A DNA stretch of 64,000 nucleotides from CAADGY01 sp900696665 (GTDB lineage Bacteria > Acidobacteriota > Terriglobia > Bryobacterales > Bryobacteraceae): NCBI GenBank assembly GCA_035063885.1, contig JAPSFM010000015.1:15527-79526 (forward strand), in the 5' to 3' direction. The notes beneath the pieces were generated by a model. It saw only the letters and a program-made list of their open reading frames with translations. It did not search any database and had not been told where the DNA came from. This document shows, piece after piece, positions 7,622 through 16,644 of this stretch; the stretch's first letter is position 1; each line of letters opens with the position of its first letter. The position numbers and the translations under genes are program-made.

Positions 7622-8097
7622 AATTTCCGGTCGCGTTGATTCTCTGCTTGGCGGCAGCCGCTTTGCCGGCGCCAATGGAGCGGCTGTCGCCACTCGATGA
7701 GAGCATACTCCAGCAGGTTCTGAAGTCGAATCGTGGGAACGTGGTGCTGGTGAACTTGTGGGCCACGTGGTGCGCGCCGTGCCGGGAGGAAATGCCCGCC
7801 CTGGTCGCACTGCAATCGAGACTTGCATCGAAAGGTCTGAAGCTGGTCACCGTCTCGGCAGACGAACCGGAGGATGAAGCTTCCGCCCGCCAGTTCTTGA
7901 GCGAGCAAAAGGTTCCCTCTCCCGCTTACATCAAACGGGTCGAGAACGACGAGAAGTTCATCGAGTCCTTGGATCCGAAGTGGAGCGGAGCACTGCCGGC
8001 ATCCTTCCTTTATGACCGCAACGGCCGGAAAGTCCGGGCCTTCATCGGCGAAGTGGATATGAAAGAACTGGAAGCGGCCATCCGGAAGTTGCTGTAG
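7618..8097 (+). CDS. TlpA-family exported thiol-disulfide oxidoreductase
   Basis: 159 aa from GTG 7618, which overlaps the previous stop (GTGA). A signal peptide (MKFPVALILCLAAAALPAP) is followed by a TlpA/ResA-like thioredoxin domain. The active site WATWCAPCREEMPAL carries the CxxC, and LPASFLYDRNG holds the cis-proline. Such proteins reduce disulfides in the periplasm, often in apocytochrome or metalloprotein maturation. No cytochrome biogenesis gene lies nearby, so the client is unknown. It may act with the single-Cys redoxin encoded just upstream. Confidence 0.85.
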   Translation: MKFPVALILCLAAAALPAPMERLSPLDESILQQVLKSNRGNVVLVNLWATWCAPCREEMPALVALQSRLASKGLKLVTVSADEPEDEASARQFLSEQKVPSPAYIKRVENDEKFIESLDPKWSGALPASFLYDRNGRKVRAFIGEVDMKELEAAIRKLL

Positions 8098-8141
8098 GAT
8101 GGCCGCATTCCCGGTGGGAAACCTAGCGGATCAAGATAGCT

Positions 8142-11100
8142 TCAGAATGCCACCTTCAATCCAAACTGGATGATGCGCGGGTCGAATGCCGTGGTGATTC
8201 GTCCCACCGCGGGAGACGTGAGTGTGGCATTCGGAAGACGGAAGTTCACATTGTTGAAGATGTTGAAGAGTTCCGCCCGAAACTGCACGTTTATCCGTTC
8301 GCTGACACGCGTGTTCTTCAGAATGCCAAGATCAGTGTTGAAGTGCCTGGGCCCGCGGAGCACGTTTTTGCCGGAGGTACCGAACGTGCCCGGTGCGTTC
8401 TGCCGGAACAGCGAGGTGTCGAAAAACCGCGAGATCGTTTCGGCGTGAGACCGTCCGGACCCAAGATCGGCGTCGTTAATGTTGGCGCCCACAAAGTCCG
8501 CGCGGTTGCGGCCGACTCCACTGAATGAATTGTCCACTCCGCTGCGCACTCCGAACGGGAACCCGCCGCGCCACAAGACGTTCGCGGTGGCTCCCCACCC
8601 GTTGAGAATCGCACCGGCAGGGCCGCCGGGGTTCACGCGCGGAATCTCCCAGATGGAGGACAGCTTGAAGAAGTGGGCGATGTCGTCGCGCGAGATCCCG
8701 TAGTCGAACCGGCGATTGAAGGGGTTGGTCCATCCAAAGTCGTCGATGGCCTTGGACCAGGTGTGGCTCGCCAGCAGGGAGAATCCGTGGCTGAAGCGCT
8801 TCTCAACAGTAAGCTGGCCGGAATGGTAGTTCGAGTTGTGCCCCGAGACGATGGCGCTCACCCCGCTGAAGTCGCGGTAAAGGCGTCGCTGCTGCGTGTT
8901 GCCGCGCGTAGACTGCCCGGGGATATAGATGGCCGGGTTCATCTCCTGCGCCGGGTTGTAGTCGTCGGAACCCGAAAGGTAGGTACCTTTGTTTCCGACG
9001 TAGGACATGCGCACGACCCAGTTGCCGATCAACTGCCGCTCCAGGGTCAGGTTCCATCCGATGATTTGGGGAATTCGCAGATCGCGCTGCATGTAGTACA
9101 GGGAGACGGGCGTGGTGAATCCGGCATCCGGGCCGGGGATATTGGCGCCGAACTGTGCCGGAAACGGGCTGGGCGTTCCGATGCTGCCCCAGGGATCGTC
9201 GAAAGACACGTCCTCGAAATCGAAGATGGGGCCGAAGGGCGGGTCTACGTGCATGTAGACCAGCGCGCTCAGGAAGGGCGTGTAGTAGATTCCGGCCCCT
9301 CCCCGCAGGCTGGTCTTGCCGTCCTTGGTGAGCCGGTAGGCGAAGCCGGTGCGTGGACCGACGTTGGCAAGGTTGCGCTCGTAGCCTCGCGAGGGGCAGC
9401 CCGGATCCGAATTGGGCCCGCCATAGATGAGGCCTGCCGGCGCGTTTGGATAACGGGCCGATTTGGCGCCGGGCAAGAAACAGGCGACACGTCCTTTCTC
9501 TTCGAGGAACGGACGCGCGGGATCCCACCGCATGCCCAGGTTCAGTGTGAGGCGCGGCGTAGCGCGCCAGTTGTCCTGAACGTACAGGCTGAACTTGGTT
9601 CCCGTCATGTCTTTGAACTCGCCAGCGCCCTGCGTGAACGCCGACACTCTGCCTAGCATGAAATCCGCGAGGTTGTTGCCGGACAATTGATCTGTGAAGT
9701 TGAAGTTGCCGCTTTGCAGCCATTTGGATGCCATGCTGTTGCGGATGCGCACAACCTCGCCGCCGAAATGCCACTCGTGGGCGCCCCGGATTTTGGTGAC
9801 GTCTTCGCGAATCGTCCAGTCGCCACGGTCGTTCTTCCCAAGCTGGCTGGTGCTGACCCTGAAATAGCCGTCCACCGAGAAATCCACCTCTCGTTCAGCG
9901 GGGGCAGCGATTTTCATGCCCGCTTCAGGGAAGCCAAAGGTGGAGTTGGGCTTTTGGCCGCCGGTTTGCGAATTCCAGCCGAACCAGGTATTAAACAGCA
10001 GCGACGGCGTCACGGTGAACGTGTAGCTCACGGCCACGTTCTGCACGCGCACACCCATGACGTTTCCGGCCGCAACCAACAGATTCGTTTCGGAGAAGTC
10101 GCCGGGCCGGTTGAAGTCCGTGAAGAAGTAGCGCCCGTTCAATTGGTGTTTGCCCGCGTTGTAGTCGAACTTCGCCATCCACTGGTGCTCGTCTGAGTTG
10201 GCCGCGCCGCCGGTGAACGTGACCTGCTGGCCCGGCCCGTCCGGCAGCGGGATGCGGCCGACCAGGTACCTGGCAACCGGGCTGAGACGCGACTCCGGGA
10301 TGATATTTCCGGGGAACGGCTGCTTGGTCACCGGATCTATAAGCTGGCTGGAAATCGTGGAGAAATCTCCCTTGCGCTGCGCTCCGGTAGGAACGAACGC
10401 GATACGGCCTTCGGGTGCGGTTCGTACGGGCGTCCCCTGATACGTGCCGAAGAAGAACAACCTGTCCCGCTTAATGGGTCCGCCGATGCTGACACCGAAC
10501 TGGTTCCGCTTGAGAGAATCCTGGCGCGGGGCGAAGAAATTCCGTGCGTTGAACTTGCCATTCCGGAGAAATTCGAAGGCGGTTCCATGAATATCGTTGG
10601 TTCCGGACTTCGTTACGATGTTGACCACTCCGCCCGCGGCATTGCCGAATTGCGCGCTCAGGTTGTCGGACTGCAACGCGAATTCCTGGATTGCGTCGGG
10701 ATTGGGAAAGGGAAGGTTCAAGTTCAGGTATGTGTCGTTGTGGCCGGCGCCGTCAAGCTGGTAATTCACCTGGCCCGGCCCGGTGCCGTTCACGTTGGCA
10801 AGTTGCTCGCCGGGGTAGACGCCCGCATAGCCCAGGCTACGCGACTGGTCGAGGTCAATGGTTCCTGCCGACAGATACAGAAGAGATTGGGCGCGCCGGC
10901 CGTTTAGCGGCAGGTCGATGACACGGCGTTCATCGATTAACTGACCGACGGTGGCGGTTCCCGTAGTGACCAGTTCGACGTTGGCCGACACGATGACTCG
11001 TTCGGAAACCTGGCCGACGCGCAACATCACATTCTGCGTTGCGGATTGATTTACCGTCAGAACAATGCCTTCCTGAAAATACGTCGTAAAGCCGGATTTT

Positions 11101-11336
11101 TCAACTGTGAGCCGGTAGTTGCCCACCGGGAGCCTTGGAAAGACGAACAGGCCGTTTACGCCGGTCCCGCTGGAGATTTCGAACCCCGTCTCCGGGTTTT
11201 GTATCGTGACCTTCGCCTCCGGCACAGCGGCGCCAATGGGGTCCAGCACTACCCCGCTGAGGCTGGCGGTAGTGAACTGGGCGAACGCCAGCACCGAAGA
11301 TGCAGCCAGTACAAGGAGTCCTCTCGCGATTGACAT
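8142..11336 (-). CDS. large Oar-like TonB-dependent receptor
   Basis: 1064 aa outer-membrane protein. A Sec signal (MSIARGLLVLAASSVLAFA) is followed by a carboxypeptidase-regulatory domain (about 20-105: LSGVVLDPIGAAVPEAKV, VGNYRLTVEKSGF), a plug (about 110-240: RRVIDLPLNGR, GGVVNIVTKSGTNDIHG) and a long beta-barrel ending in the aromatic residue of FGLKVAF. This is the Oar/CarO-like family that is greatly expanded in Acidobacteria. A classical TonB box is not obvious. Ligand unknown; oligosaccharides or peptides are usual guesses. It is convergent with the TlpA gene and divergent from the GH109-like gene. Confidence 0.9.
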   Translation of the reverse strand: MSIARGLLVLAASSVLAFAQFTTASLSGVVLDPIGAAVPEAKVTIQNPETGFEISSGTGVNGLFVFPRLPVGNYRLTVEKSGFTTYFQEGIVLTVNQSATQNVMLRVGQVSERVIVSANVELVTTGTATVGQLIDERRVIDLPLNGRRAQSLLYLSAGTIDLDQSRSLGYAGVYPGEQLANVNGTGPGQVNYQLDGAGHNDTYLNLNLPFPNPDAIQEFALQSDNLSAQFGNAAGGVVNIVTKSGTNDIHGTAFEFLRNGKFNARNFFAPRQDSLKRNQFGVSIGGPIKRDRLFFFGTYQGTPVRTAPEGRIAFVPTGAQRKGDFSTISSQLIDPVTKQPFPGNIIPESRLSPVARYLVGRIPLPDGPGQQVTFTGGAANSDEHQWMAKFDYNAGKHQLNGRYFFTDFNRPGDFSETNLLVAAGNVMGVRVQNVAVSYTFTVTPSLLFNTWFGWNSQTGGQKPNSTFGFPEAGMKIAAPAEREVDFSVDGYFRVSTSQLGKNDRGDWTIREDVTKIRGAHEWHFGGEVVRIRNSMASKWLQSGNFNFTDQLSGNNLADFMLGRVSAFTQGAGEFKDMTGTKFSLYVQDNWRATPRLTLNLGMRWDPARPFLEEKGRVACFLPGAKSARYPNAPAGLIYGGPNSDPGCPSRGYERNLANVGPRTGFAYRLTKDGKTSLRGGAGIYYTPFLSALVYMHVDPPFGPIFDFEDVSFDDPWGSIGTPSPFPAQFGANIPGPDAGFTTPVSLYYMQRDLRIPQIIGWNLTLERQLIGNWVVRMSYVGNKGTYLSGSDDYNPAQEMNPAIYIPGQSTRGNTQQRRLYRDFSGVSAIVSGHNSNYHSGQLTVEKRFSHGFSLLASHTWSKAIDDFGWTNPFNRRFDYGISRDDIAHFFKLSSIWEIPRVNPGGPAGAILNGWGATANVLWRGGFPFGVRSGVDNSFSGVGRNRADFVGANINDADLGSGRSHAETISRFFDTSLFRQNAPGTFGTSGKNVLRGPRHFNTDLGILKNTRVSERINVQFRAELFNIFNNVNFRLPNATLTSPAVGRITTAFDPRIIQFGLKVAF

Positions 11337-11520
11337 AGCATCCCCCTGACACGGAATTATACAGAGATATTTGCAGTATGACGCCGGATTTTTTTCGCAT
11401 TTCCGCCGTGATTTTTCCGGTTTTCTCGACTTTTTTCTCTTGTGGGTTCAGAATGGGGCGAACAGGTATTCCTATTGTGCGGGCGCCGGTGTTTAGTGGG
11501 TTTGCGTCAGGGAGTTTCCG

Positions 11521-12837
11521 ATGGGCGGCATGAGACGAAGACGGTTTATGGAAATCGCGGGCGCGGGTTCTTTCGCCGCGCCTCTAAGCGGCGCGGCGAC
11601 GCCAGTCCGCGTAGGGTTGATCGGGGCCGGACGCCGTGGAACGGGTCTGCTACGGATTTTGCTCAACATCCCCGGAGTGCAGGTTACGGCGGTCTGCGAC
11701 ACCAACGCGGACAACCTGGCCGCCGCGGCCGCCGCCGTCGGGGAAAAAGGCCGGAAACTTCCGGAACGGTATGGCGGCAGCCCGGAGGCTTTTCGCAAAC
11801 TGCTGGCGCACGACGACCTGCAGGCGGTCATAATCGCCACCCCGTGGGAATGGCATGCTCCCATGGCCGTGGCGGCGATGAAGGCGGGTAAATACGCCGG
11901 CGTAGAGGTCCCCGCGGCGGTAACGCTCGACGAATGCTGGGAACTGGTGAATACCTCCGAGCAGACCGGCGTGCCGTGCATGCTGTTGGAGAACGATTGC
12001 TTCGGTGATGGCGCCCTTATGGCGCTCAATCTGGTGCGGCAGGGCGTGCTCGGCGAGATCGTACACTGCGAGGGAGGATACCAGCACGATATCCGCGCGG
12101 GCATTTTGCGCGGAGGACAGTTGTCCTGGCGTGCCCGCCACGCGTTGAAGCGGAATGGTGACCTCTATCCCACGCATCCCGCGGGTCCGATGGCGTGGTG
12201 GTCGAACATAAACCGCGGAGACCGCTTCGTGTACCTTACCTCCACAGCCAGCAAATCGCGGGGTATCAACCACTATATTAGGAAGTACCATGGCATAGAT
12301 CACCCGTATGCCAATACGAAATTCGCGCTTGGGGACGTCGTCACCACTGTTCTTAAGAGCGAGCACGGCGTCACGATGGTGATCTCACACGATACCAGCC
12401 TGCCGCGTCCTTACTCGGACTCCGGCGAAACCAGCATTCCGCTGATGGTCATCCGTCTGCAAGGCACTGAAGGGATTTTTTCGGGAAGCCTGGACCGCAT
12501 CTACATCGAAGGACAGAACGGACCAAATTCCAAAATGCACAAGTGGCACGACATACGGCCTTATTACGAGCGCTACAGGCACCCGCTGTGGAAGAGACTC
12601 GGCGAGGACGCCGTGGGGTACGGCCACGGGGGGGAGGACTATGTTTGCCTCAGCCAGTTCGTGGAAGCCGTGCGGCAGCGTAAGCCTGTGCCGGTGGACG
12701 TTTATGACGCCGCATGCTGGAGCGCCATTTCTCCGCTCAGCGAGCAATCGGTAGCAGCGCGGAGCGCACCGGTGGACTTCCCCGACTTCACCCGCGGCAA
12801 GTGGAAGGTGCCGCGGCGCGTCGAGTTTCTCCTCTGA
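11521..12837 (+). CDS. Tat-exported Gfo/Idh/MocA enzyme, GH109-like
   Basis: 438 aa. AGGGAG precedes ATG 11521. The N-terminus MRRRRFMEIAGAGSF is a Tat signal. The NAD-binding Rossmann motif GAGRRG is at 35-40. Features typical of the glycoside hydrolase family 109 are present: DLYPTHPAGPMAWW (214-227) and NINRGDRFVYLTS. GH109 enzymes such as alpha-N-acetylgalactosaminidase hydrolyse glycosides by an NAD-dependent oxidation-elimination-hydration mechanism. The usual EKP of dehydrogenases is replaced by VEVPAAVT, which also fits GH109. Substrate is inferred only at the family level. Confidence 0.85.
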   Translation: MGGMRRRRFMEIAGAGSFAAPLSGAATPVRVGLIGAGRRGTGLLRILLNIPGVQVTAVCDTNADNLAAAAAAVGEKGRKLPERYGGSPEAFRKLLAHDDLQAVIIATPWEWHAPMAVAAMKAGKYAGVEVPAAVTLDECWELVNTSEQTGVPCMLLENDCFGDGALMALNLVRQGVLGEIVHCEGGYQHDIRAGILRGGQLSWRARHALKRNGDLYPTHPAGPMAWWSNINRGDRFVYLTSTASKSRGINHYIRKYHGIDHPYANTKFALGDVVTTVLKSEHGVTMVISHDTSLPRPYSDSGETSIPLMVIRLQGTEGIFSGSLDRIYIEGQNGPNSKMHKWHDIRPYYERYRHPLWKRLGEDAVGYGHGGEDYVCLSQFVEAVRQRKPVPVDVYDAACWSAISPLSEQSVAARSAPVDFPDFTRGKWKVPRRVEFLL

Positions 12838-12928
12838 TTGCCGGTGGAACTGCGCGATGATCCCATGATCCAGCCTGACAGGTCCGTTAGCGGGCAGGTG
12901 CGGGGGTTTTTACTTCTGACACCGCCGG

Positions 12929-14041
12929 CTAGACTTCCACGCCGAGTTCGTTCCAGCTCACGATACGTTCCCGCACCATTGCCTCATGACCCAGGATGGA
13001 GGTTAGAGCCGCGGTGGCGCCTACCGTGATATCGGCCGGGTTCGGCGCTCCGTTTATAATGCAGTCGTAAAATGCCGTCGTGTGTGCATGCCGGGGCTCC
13101 TGGCGTGGTTCGGCAATTACTTTCACTTCACCCTTGGGAAGAGGATATTCATTCATGGCGTACAGCAGGTCCACCGACGCCTTGCTGCCAAAAACATGGA
13201 CGTACTGTCCCCCACAGGGCATGCCCGCGGGATGGAATACGTTCTGGGTAAAGGATAGCTTGAGTCCGCTCGGGTACTCGAACGTCAGGCTCGCATTGTC
13301 CATGATTGTGCGGCCCGGAGGATCGTTCTTGTAAAGCTGGACGCCGCCGAAGCCGGTAGCGCGCGTCGGATGAGCCCCAATGACCCAGTTGCAGACATCC
13401 AGATTGTGGACGGACTGCTCGATGAGATAGCCGCCTGACTTTGTCACATCGAAATACCAGTCGGCGGAGGAGCCCTCGTGGTTCAGATCCGCGGTAGCAT
13501 GCCGCTGCGCTTTCACCATTAAAAGCTCACCGATCTCGCCCTGGTGAATTTTGCTGACTCCTTCCTTGAGCTGCTGGTGTGAGCGGAGTTGCTGGCCCGC
13601 GACAAAGACTCTGTTAATGCCTTTGGCGGCCTGGACAAGCTCCTTTACCTGGCCGGCGGTAACACCGATCGGCTTCTCGCAATAGACGTGTTTGCCGGCC
13701 TTCAGCGCGGCGATGGCCATCTCCGAATGCAGGTGTGGCGGCGTTGCGATGAAAACGGCATCTACTTCCTTGTTGTCAATGACCCGCCGCCAGTCCGTGT
13801 AGGTTTTGGGGTTGTCCTTCGCCGCCGAACTCGCCGCTGCGTCGAGCCGGTCGGGCTTGATGTCGCATAGTGCCACAACTCTAGCATTCGGCTCCTCGAG
13901 TATCCCGCGCAGCACATAGGAGCCGCGATTGCCCGTGCCGATCATCGCCGTACGAATTCTGTCTCCGGTCTGTTGGGCCAGGGCTGCCTGAGCCGCCGCA
14001 GCCGAAGCAAAAAGAAAGTGTCTGCGGTTAAAGTAGTCCAT
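12929..14041 (-). CDS. Tat-exported Gfo/Idh/MocA oxidoreductase
   Basis: 370 aa from ATG 14041; a frame open to 14107 adds an unlikely extension. The N-terminus MDYFNRRHFLFASAAAAQ is a Tat-type signal. The Rossmann motif AMIGTGNRGSYV follows, and the catalytic-lysine motif reads YCEKPIGV. The C-terminal half (GFGGVQLY, FGSKASVDLLYAMNE) is the alpha/beta substrate domain. Likely an NAD(P)-dependent dehydrogenase of a sugar or inositol in the periplasm, perhaps with tightly bound cofactor, which would explain Tat export. Convergent with the GH109-like gene. Confidence 0.85.
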   Translation of the reverse strand: MDYFNRRHFLFASAAAAQAALAQQTGDRIRTAMIGTGNRGSYVLRGILEEPNARVVALCDIKPDRLDAAASSAAKDNPKTYTDWRRVIDNKEVDAVFIATPPHLHSEMAIAALKAGKHVYCEKPIGVTAGQVKELVQAAKGINRVFVAGQQLRSHQQLKEGVSKIHQGEIGELLMVKAQRHATADLNHEGSSADWYFDVTKSGGYLIEQSVHNLDVCNWVIGAHPTRATGFGGVQLYKNDPPGRTIMDNASLTFEYPSGLKLSFTQNVFHPAGMPCGGQYVHVFGSKASVDLLYAMNEYPLPKGEVKVIAEPRQEPRHAHTTAFYDCIINGAPNPADITVGATAALTSILGHEAMVRERIVSWNELGVEV

Positions 14042-14077
14042 GTTTATCCTGTACTTGGATATACAAACTATATTACA

Positions 14078-14089
14078 CACTGCGCAGTG
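14078..14089. promoter_or_regulatory. 12-bp perfect palindrome in a divergent promoter region
   Basis: CACTGCGCAGTG is a perfect inverted repeat between the oxidoreductase start (14041, minus) and the gene at 14214 (plus). It could be an operator for either gene. A palindrome this short also occurs by chance. Confidence 0.25.
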
Positions 14090-14213
14090 CCGGTGATCCG
14101 TTCTCAAGGGATGGTGATTCCGGCTGGAAGTACGCGCAGTTTCAAAGCAGTACTTGCATTCTATGATTCCCCGCGATAAGTTATTGACGGATTGATCTCT
14201 TGCGGAGGTTGAG

Positions 14214-14684
14214 ATGGCTTTGTGTCCCAGCTGCGGCTCTCAGGCGGAAGGCCGCTTTTGCGCGAAATGTGGTGCTTCGGTTCAGGCTGATAGCGTTCCA
14301 CCAGGGCCCGCATCATCAGCACCTTCCACAGCTTCGGCAGGTTTAGATACGAACGTAGCCGCGGCTCTCTGTTACCTGCTCGGTTTTATCACGGGAATCA
14401 TCTTTCTGGTGATCGAGCCCTACAACCGCAATAAGGCCGTGCGGTTTCATGCGTTTCAGTCGATCTTTGTGAGTATTGGAGTTTTTGTCATAAGCGTCGC
14501 CATTGGCATTCTGGCGATGATGTTCTACGCGATTTCGTTCTGGCTCGGCAGCCTGGTAGGGATGCTGCAACTGGCCCTCGGGTTCGGGTTTTTCATCCTC
14601 TGGCTGTATATGATGTGGAAGGCGTATCAGAACGAGAGAGTGGTGCTTCCCGTTGTGGGTCCGCTGGCCGAAAAACAAGCGTAG
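14214..14684 (+). CDS. zinc-ribbon DUF4870-like membrane protein
   Basis: 156 aa with GGAGGT five bases before the ATG. A four-cysteine zinc ribbon (CPSCGSQAEGRFCAKCG, residues 4-20) is followed by a Pro/Ser/Ala linker and three hydrophobic segments (about 48-66, 80-103 and 112-136). The pattern IEPYNRNKAVRFHAFQS is the signature of DUF4870/Tic20-like proteins. They are inner-membrane proteins of unknown function. Isolated by about 30 bases from the next gene on the same strand. Confidence 0.8.
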   Translation: MALCPSCGSQAEGRFCAKCGASVQADSVPPGPASSAPSTASAGLDTNVAAALCYLLGFITGIIFLVIEPYNRNKAVRFHAFQSIFVSIGVFVISVAIGILAMMFYAISFWLGSLVGMLQLALGFGFFILWLYMMWKAYQNERVVLPVVGPLAEKQA

Positions 14685-14714
14685 CCGGGTGCTGGTCTCA
14701 TACGTCGTATTGAT

Positions 14715-15719
14715 TTGCGGACCGCCTGCCTCATAGTGTTACTAATGCCTGGCCTGCTAGCGGGCCAGGCGCCCCGGATTGGAATCATCGATTTCTACGG
14801 CCTGAAGAAGGTTTCCGAAGAGACTGTCCGCAAGGTCCTGACCGTGAAAGAGGGCGACCCGCTTCCGCCTTCGAAATCCGATGTAGAAGAAGCAATTGAA
14901 CAGCTTCCGGGCGTGGTGCTGGCCAGCCTGGAAGCGGTATGCTGCGAGGCGGGTCAGGCAATCCTTTACGTCGGTATCGAAGAAAAAGGAGCCTCTCATT
15001 TTGCATTGAGAAGCGTTCCAGACGGGGATGTGATGCTCCCCACCGATATTCTCGACGCCTACCAGAGCTTTCTCGATTCCGTTCATGAGGCGGTGCGCCA
15101 GGGAGAAACCGGGGAAGATCTGACGGCCGGCCATTCCATGATGGAGAACGTGGCGGCACGGCGAGTGCAGGAGAAATTTCTTACGATTGCGGCGTTGCAA
15201 TTAAGCGCCATTCGAGAGACCTTGTTGAACTCGCGCGATGAACAGCACCGGGCGATTGCAGCCTATCTGATAGGCTACGCGCCGGATAAGCAGGCGGTAG
15301 TGAACGATCTGCAAACAGCGATGCAGGACCCCGATGAAACCGTCCGCAGCAACGCCATGCGCTCGCTCGGCGCAATGATGGTGCTATCGCAAAGGAAACC
15401 GGACTTGGGGCTAAAGGTCTCGCCAACCTGGTTTGTGGAGATGCTGAACTCCATCCTATGGAACGACCGTCATAGCGCCGCGGTTGCCCTCGTCAACCTG
15501 TCTGAAAGCCGGGACCCTTCAGTACTCGATTCCATACGGGAACGTGGAATAGACTCGATTGCCGGAATGGCGCGTTGGAAGCATTTGCCGCACTCGTTAC
15601 CTGCTTATATCCTGCTGGGTCGGGCCGCTGGTTTCCCCGAAAAGGAGATTCAAGACTCCTGGAGCACGGGCGGTCAGAACGCCTTCATCGCCCGCGCTCT
15701 AAAACAGATCAGGAAGTAG
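14715..15719 (+). CDS. secreted protein with a POTRA-like N-terminus and HEAT-type repeats
   Basis: 334 aa from a TTG start (14715) that gives the signal peptide MRTACLIVLLMPGLLAG. Residues 22-95 look like a POTRA-type fold: IGIIDFYGLKKVSEETVRK, VKEGDPLPPSKSDVEEAIE, a beta-strand rich in small residues, and AILYVGIEEKG. After an alpha-helical spacer the C-terminal half contains HEAT-like helices (RAIAAYLIGYAPDKQAVVND, DETVRSNAMRSLGAM, HSAAVALVNLSESRDPSVLD). No barrel follows, so this is not a BamA/TamA protein. Probably a periplasmic scaffold; function unknown. Confidence 0.65.
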   Translation: MRTACLIVLLMPGLLAGQAPRIGIIDFYGLKKVSEETVRKVLTVKEGDPLPPSKSDVEEAIEQLPGVVLASLEAVCCEAGQAILYVGIEEKGASHFALRSVPDGDVMLPTDILDAYQSFLDSVHEAVRQGETGEDLTAGHSMMENVAARRVQEKFLTIAALQLSAIRETLLNSRDEQHRAIAAYLIGYAPDKQAVVNDLQTAMQDPDETVRSNAMRSLGAMMVLSQRKPDLGLKVSPTWFVEMLNSILWNDRHSAAVALVNLSESRDPSVLDSIRERGIDSIAGMARWKHLPHSLPAYILLGRAAGFPEKEIQDSWSTGGQNAFIARALKQIRK

Positions 15720-15733
15720 CACCTCCGGCCGGA

Positions 15734-16576
15734 TTACCGCAGACCTCTGCGCGCGAGATGTGCTATTAATTCCGCCGGATCGTCTGTAATGATCCCATTC
15801 ACACCAGCGGCGATCAGGCGGTCCCATTCCGCCGGTTCGTTGGGCGTCCAGGGCAACACCTGCTTTCCAGCACGGTGAGCGGCCTGTACCGCTTCCGGCG
15901 TTACAAGTTTGAAATTCGGCGCTACGATGTCGGCTTGTGCCTCTTGGGCGATCGACGGAAAATCTTTCGGCGGACCCGAATATAGCGCGGCCAACCGGAT
16001 GCTGGGGGCGATCTTTCGGGTTGCCCGCAGCGTGCGGAAATCGAAAGATTGAACGATGGAGCGGTCCTCCAGTTTGTGGCGGCGGATCACATCGACGACC
16101 AGACGCGCAAACTCGTCCGGAGCCGGCGCGAACTGCGGCCTTTGGGGATTGCTCTTGAGTTCAATCGTAAATCCGAAGTTGCCACGTGGGGCGAGCGCCA
16201 GCACTTCGTCCAACGTTGGGATACGGGCGCCGGGCACCGTCTTCTGCCGCGGAAATTCGGGGTTGGCAATCGCTCCGCAGTCCCATTCGCGCAGTTCTGC
16301 CGCCGTCATTTCGCGGATGACGGCGTGCTTGCGCGGGCCCCTGCAGATGGTCTCGTTCACGATGGGGTCGTGCGAGACGACCAGCACGTTGTCTTTGGTT
16401 ACGGCGAGATCGAGCTCGATGAAATCGGCGCCGTGCTCGATGGCGTATTCAAATGCCGGAAGCGTGTTTTCGGGCAGAACGGTGCGCGCGCCGCGATGTC
16501 CGTGCACGGCGACCGGTCCGGCGGTCATGCCCATCCAGGCACTCATGAGCATCAGTCCTGCGATTCGGCGAGTCAT
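15734..16576 (-). CDS. exported glycerophosphodiester phosphodiesterase
   Basis: 280 aa. A signal peptide (1-20) precedes a GDPD TIM barrel. Catalytic and calcium/magnesium ligands are visible: HGHRGA with His27-Arg28, the metal pair Glu54 and Asp56 in FIELDLAVT, and His69 in VVSHDPIV. FGFTIELKS supplies the later metal-binding Glu, and IITDDPAELI closes the barrel. It hydrolyses phospholipid headgroup diesters to glycerol-3-phosphate and alcohols, most likely in the periplasm. Convergent with the gene before it and divergent from the gene at 16645. Confidence 0.9.
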   Translation of the reverse strand: MTRRIAGLMLMSAWMGMTAGPVAVHGHRGARTVLPENTLPAFEYAIEHGADFIELDLAVTKDNVLVVSHDPIVNETICRGPRKHAVIREMTAAELREWDCGAIANPEFPRQKTVPGARIPTLDEVLALAPRGNFGFTIELKSNPQRPQFAPAPDEFARLVVDVIRRHKLEDRSIVQSFDFRTLRATRKIAPSIRLAALYSGPPKDFPSIAQEAQADIVAPNFKLVTPEAVQAAHRAGKQVLPWTPNEPAEWDRLIAAGVNGIITDDPAELIAHLARRGLR

Positions 16577-16644
16577 CTACGTTTAGGATATAAGAGTATT
16601 TTGACCTACTGGCCGCCGGCGGGCGCCTGTGGAAGGAAATGAAT

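Noticed and set aside
8673..9774. Two long open frames (plus 327 codons, minus 323 codons in another frame) inside the receptor gene
   Set aside because: Receptor coding sequence is intact here; these are shadows with Arg/Pro/Ala-rich composition.
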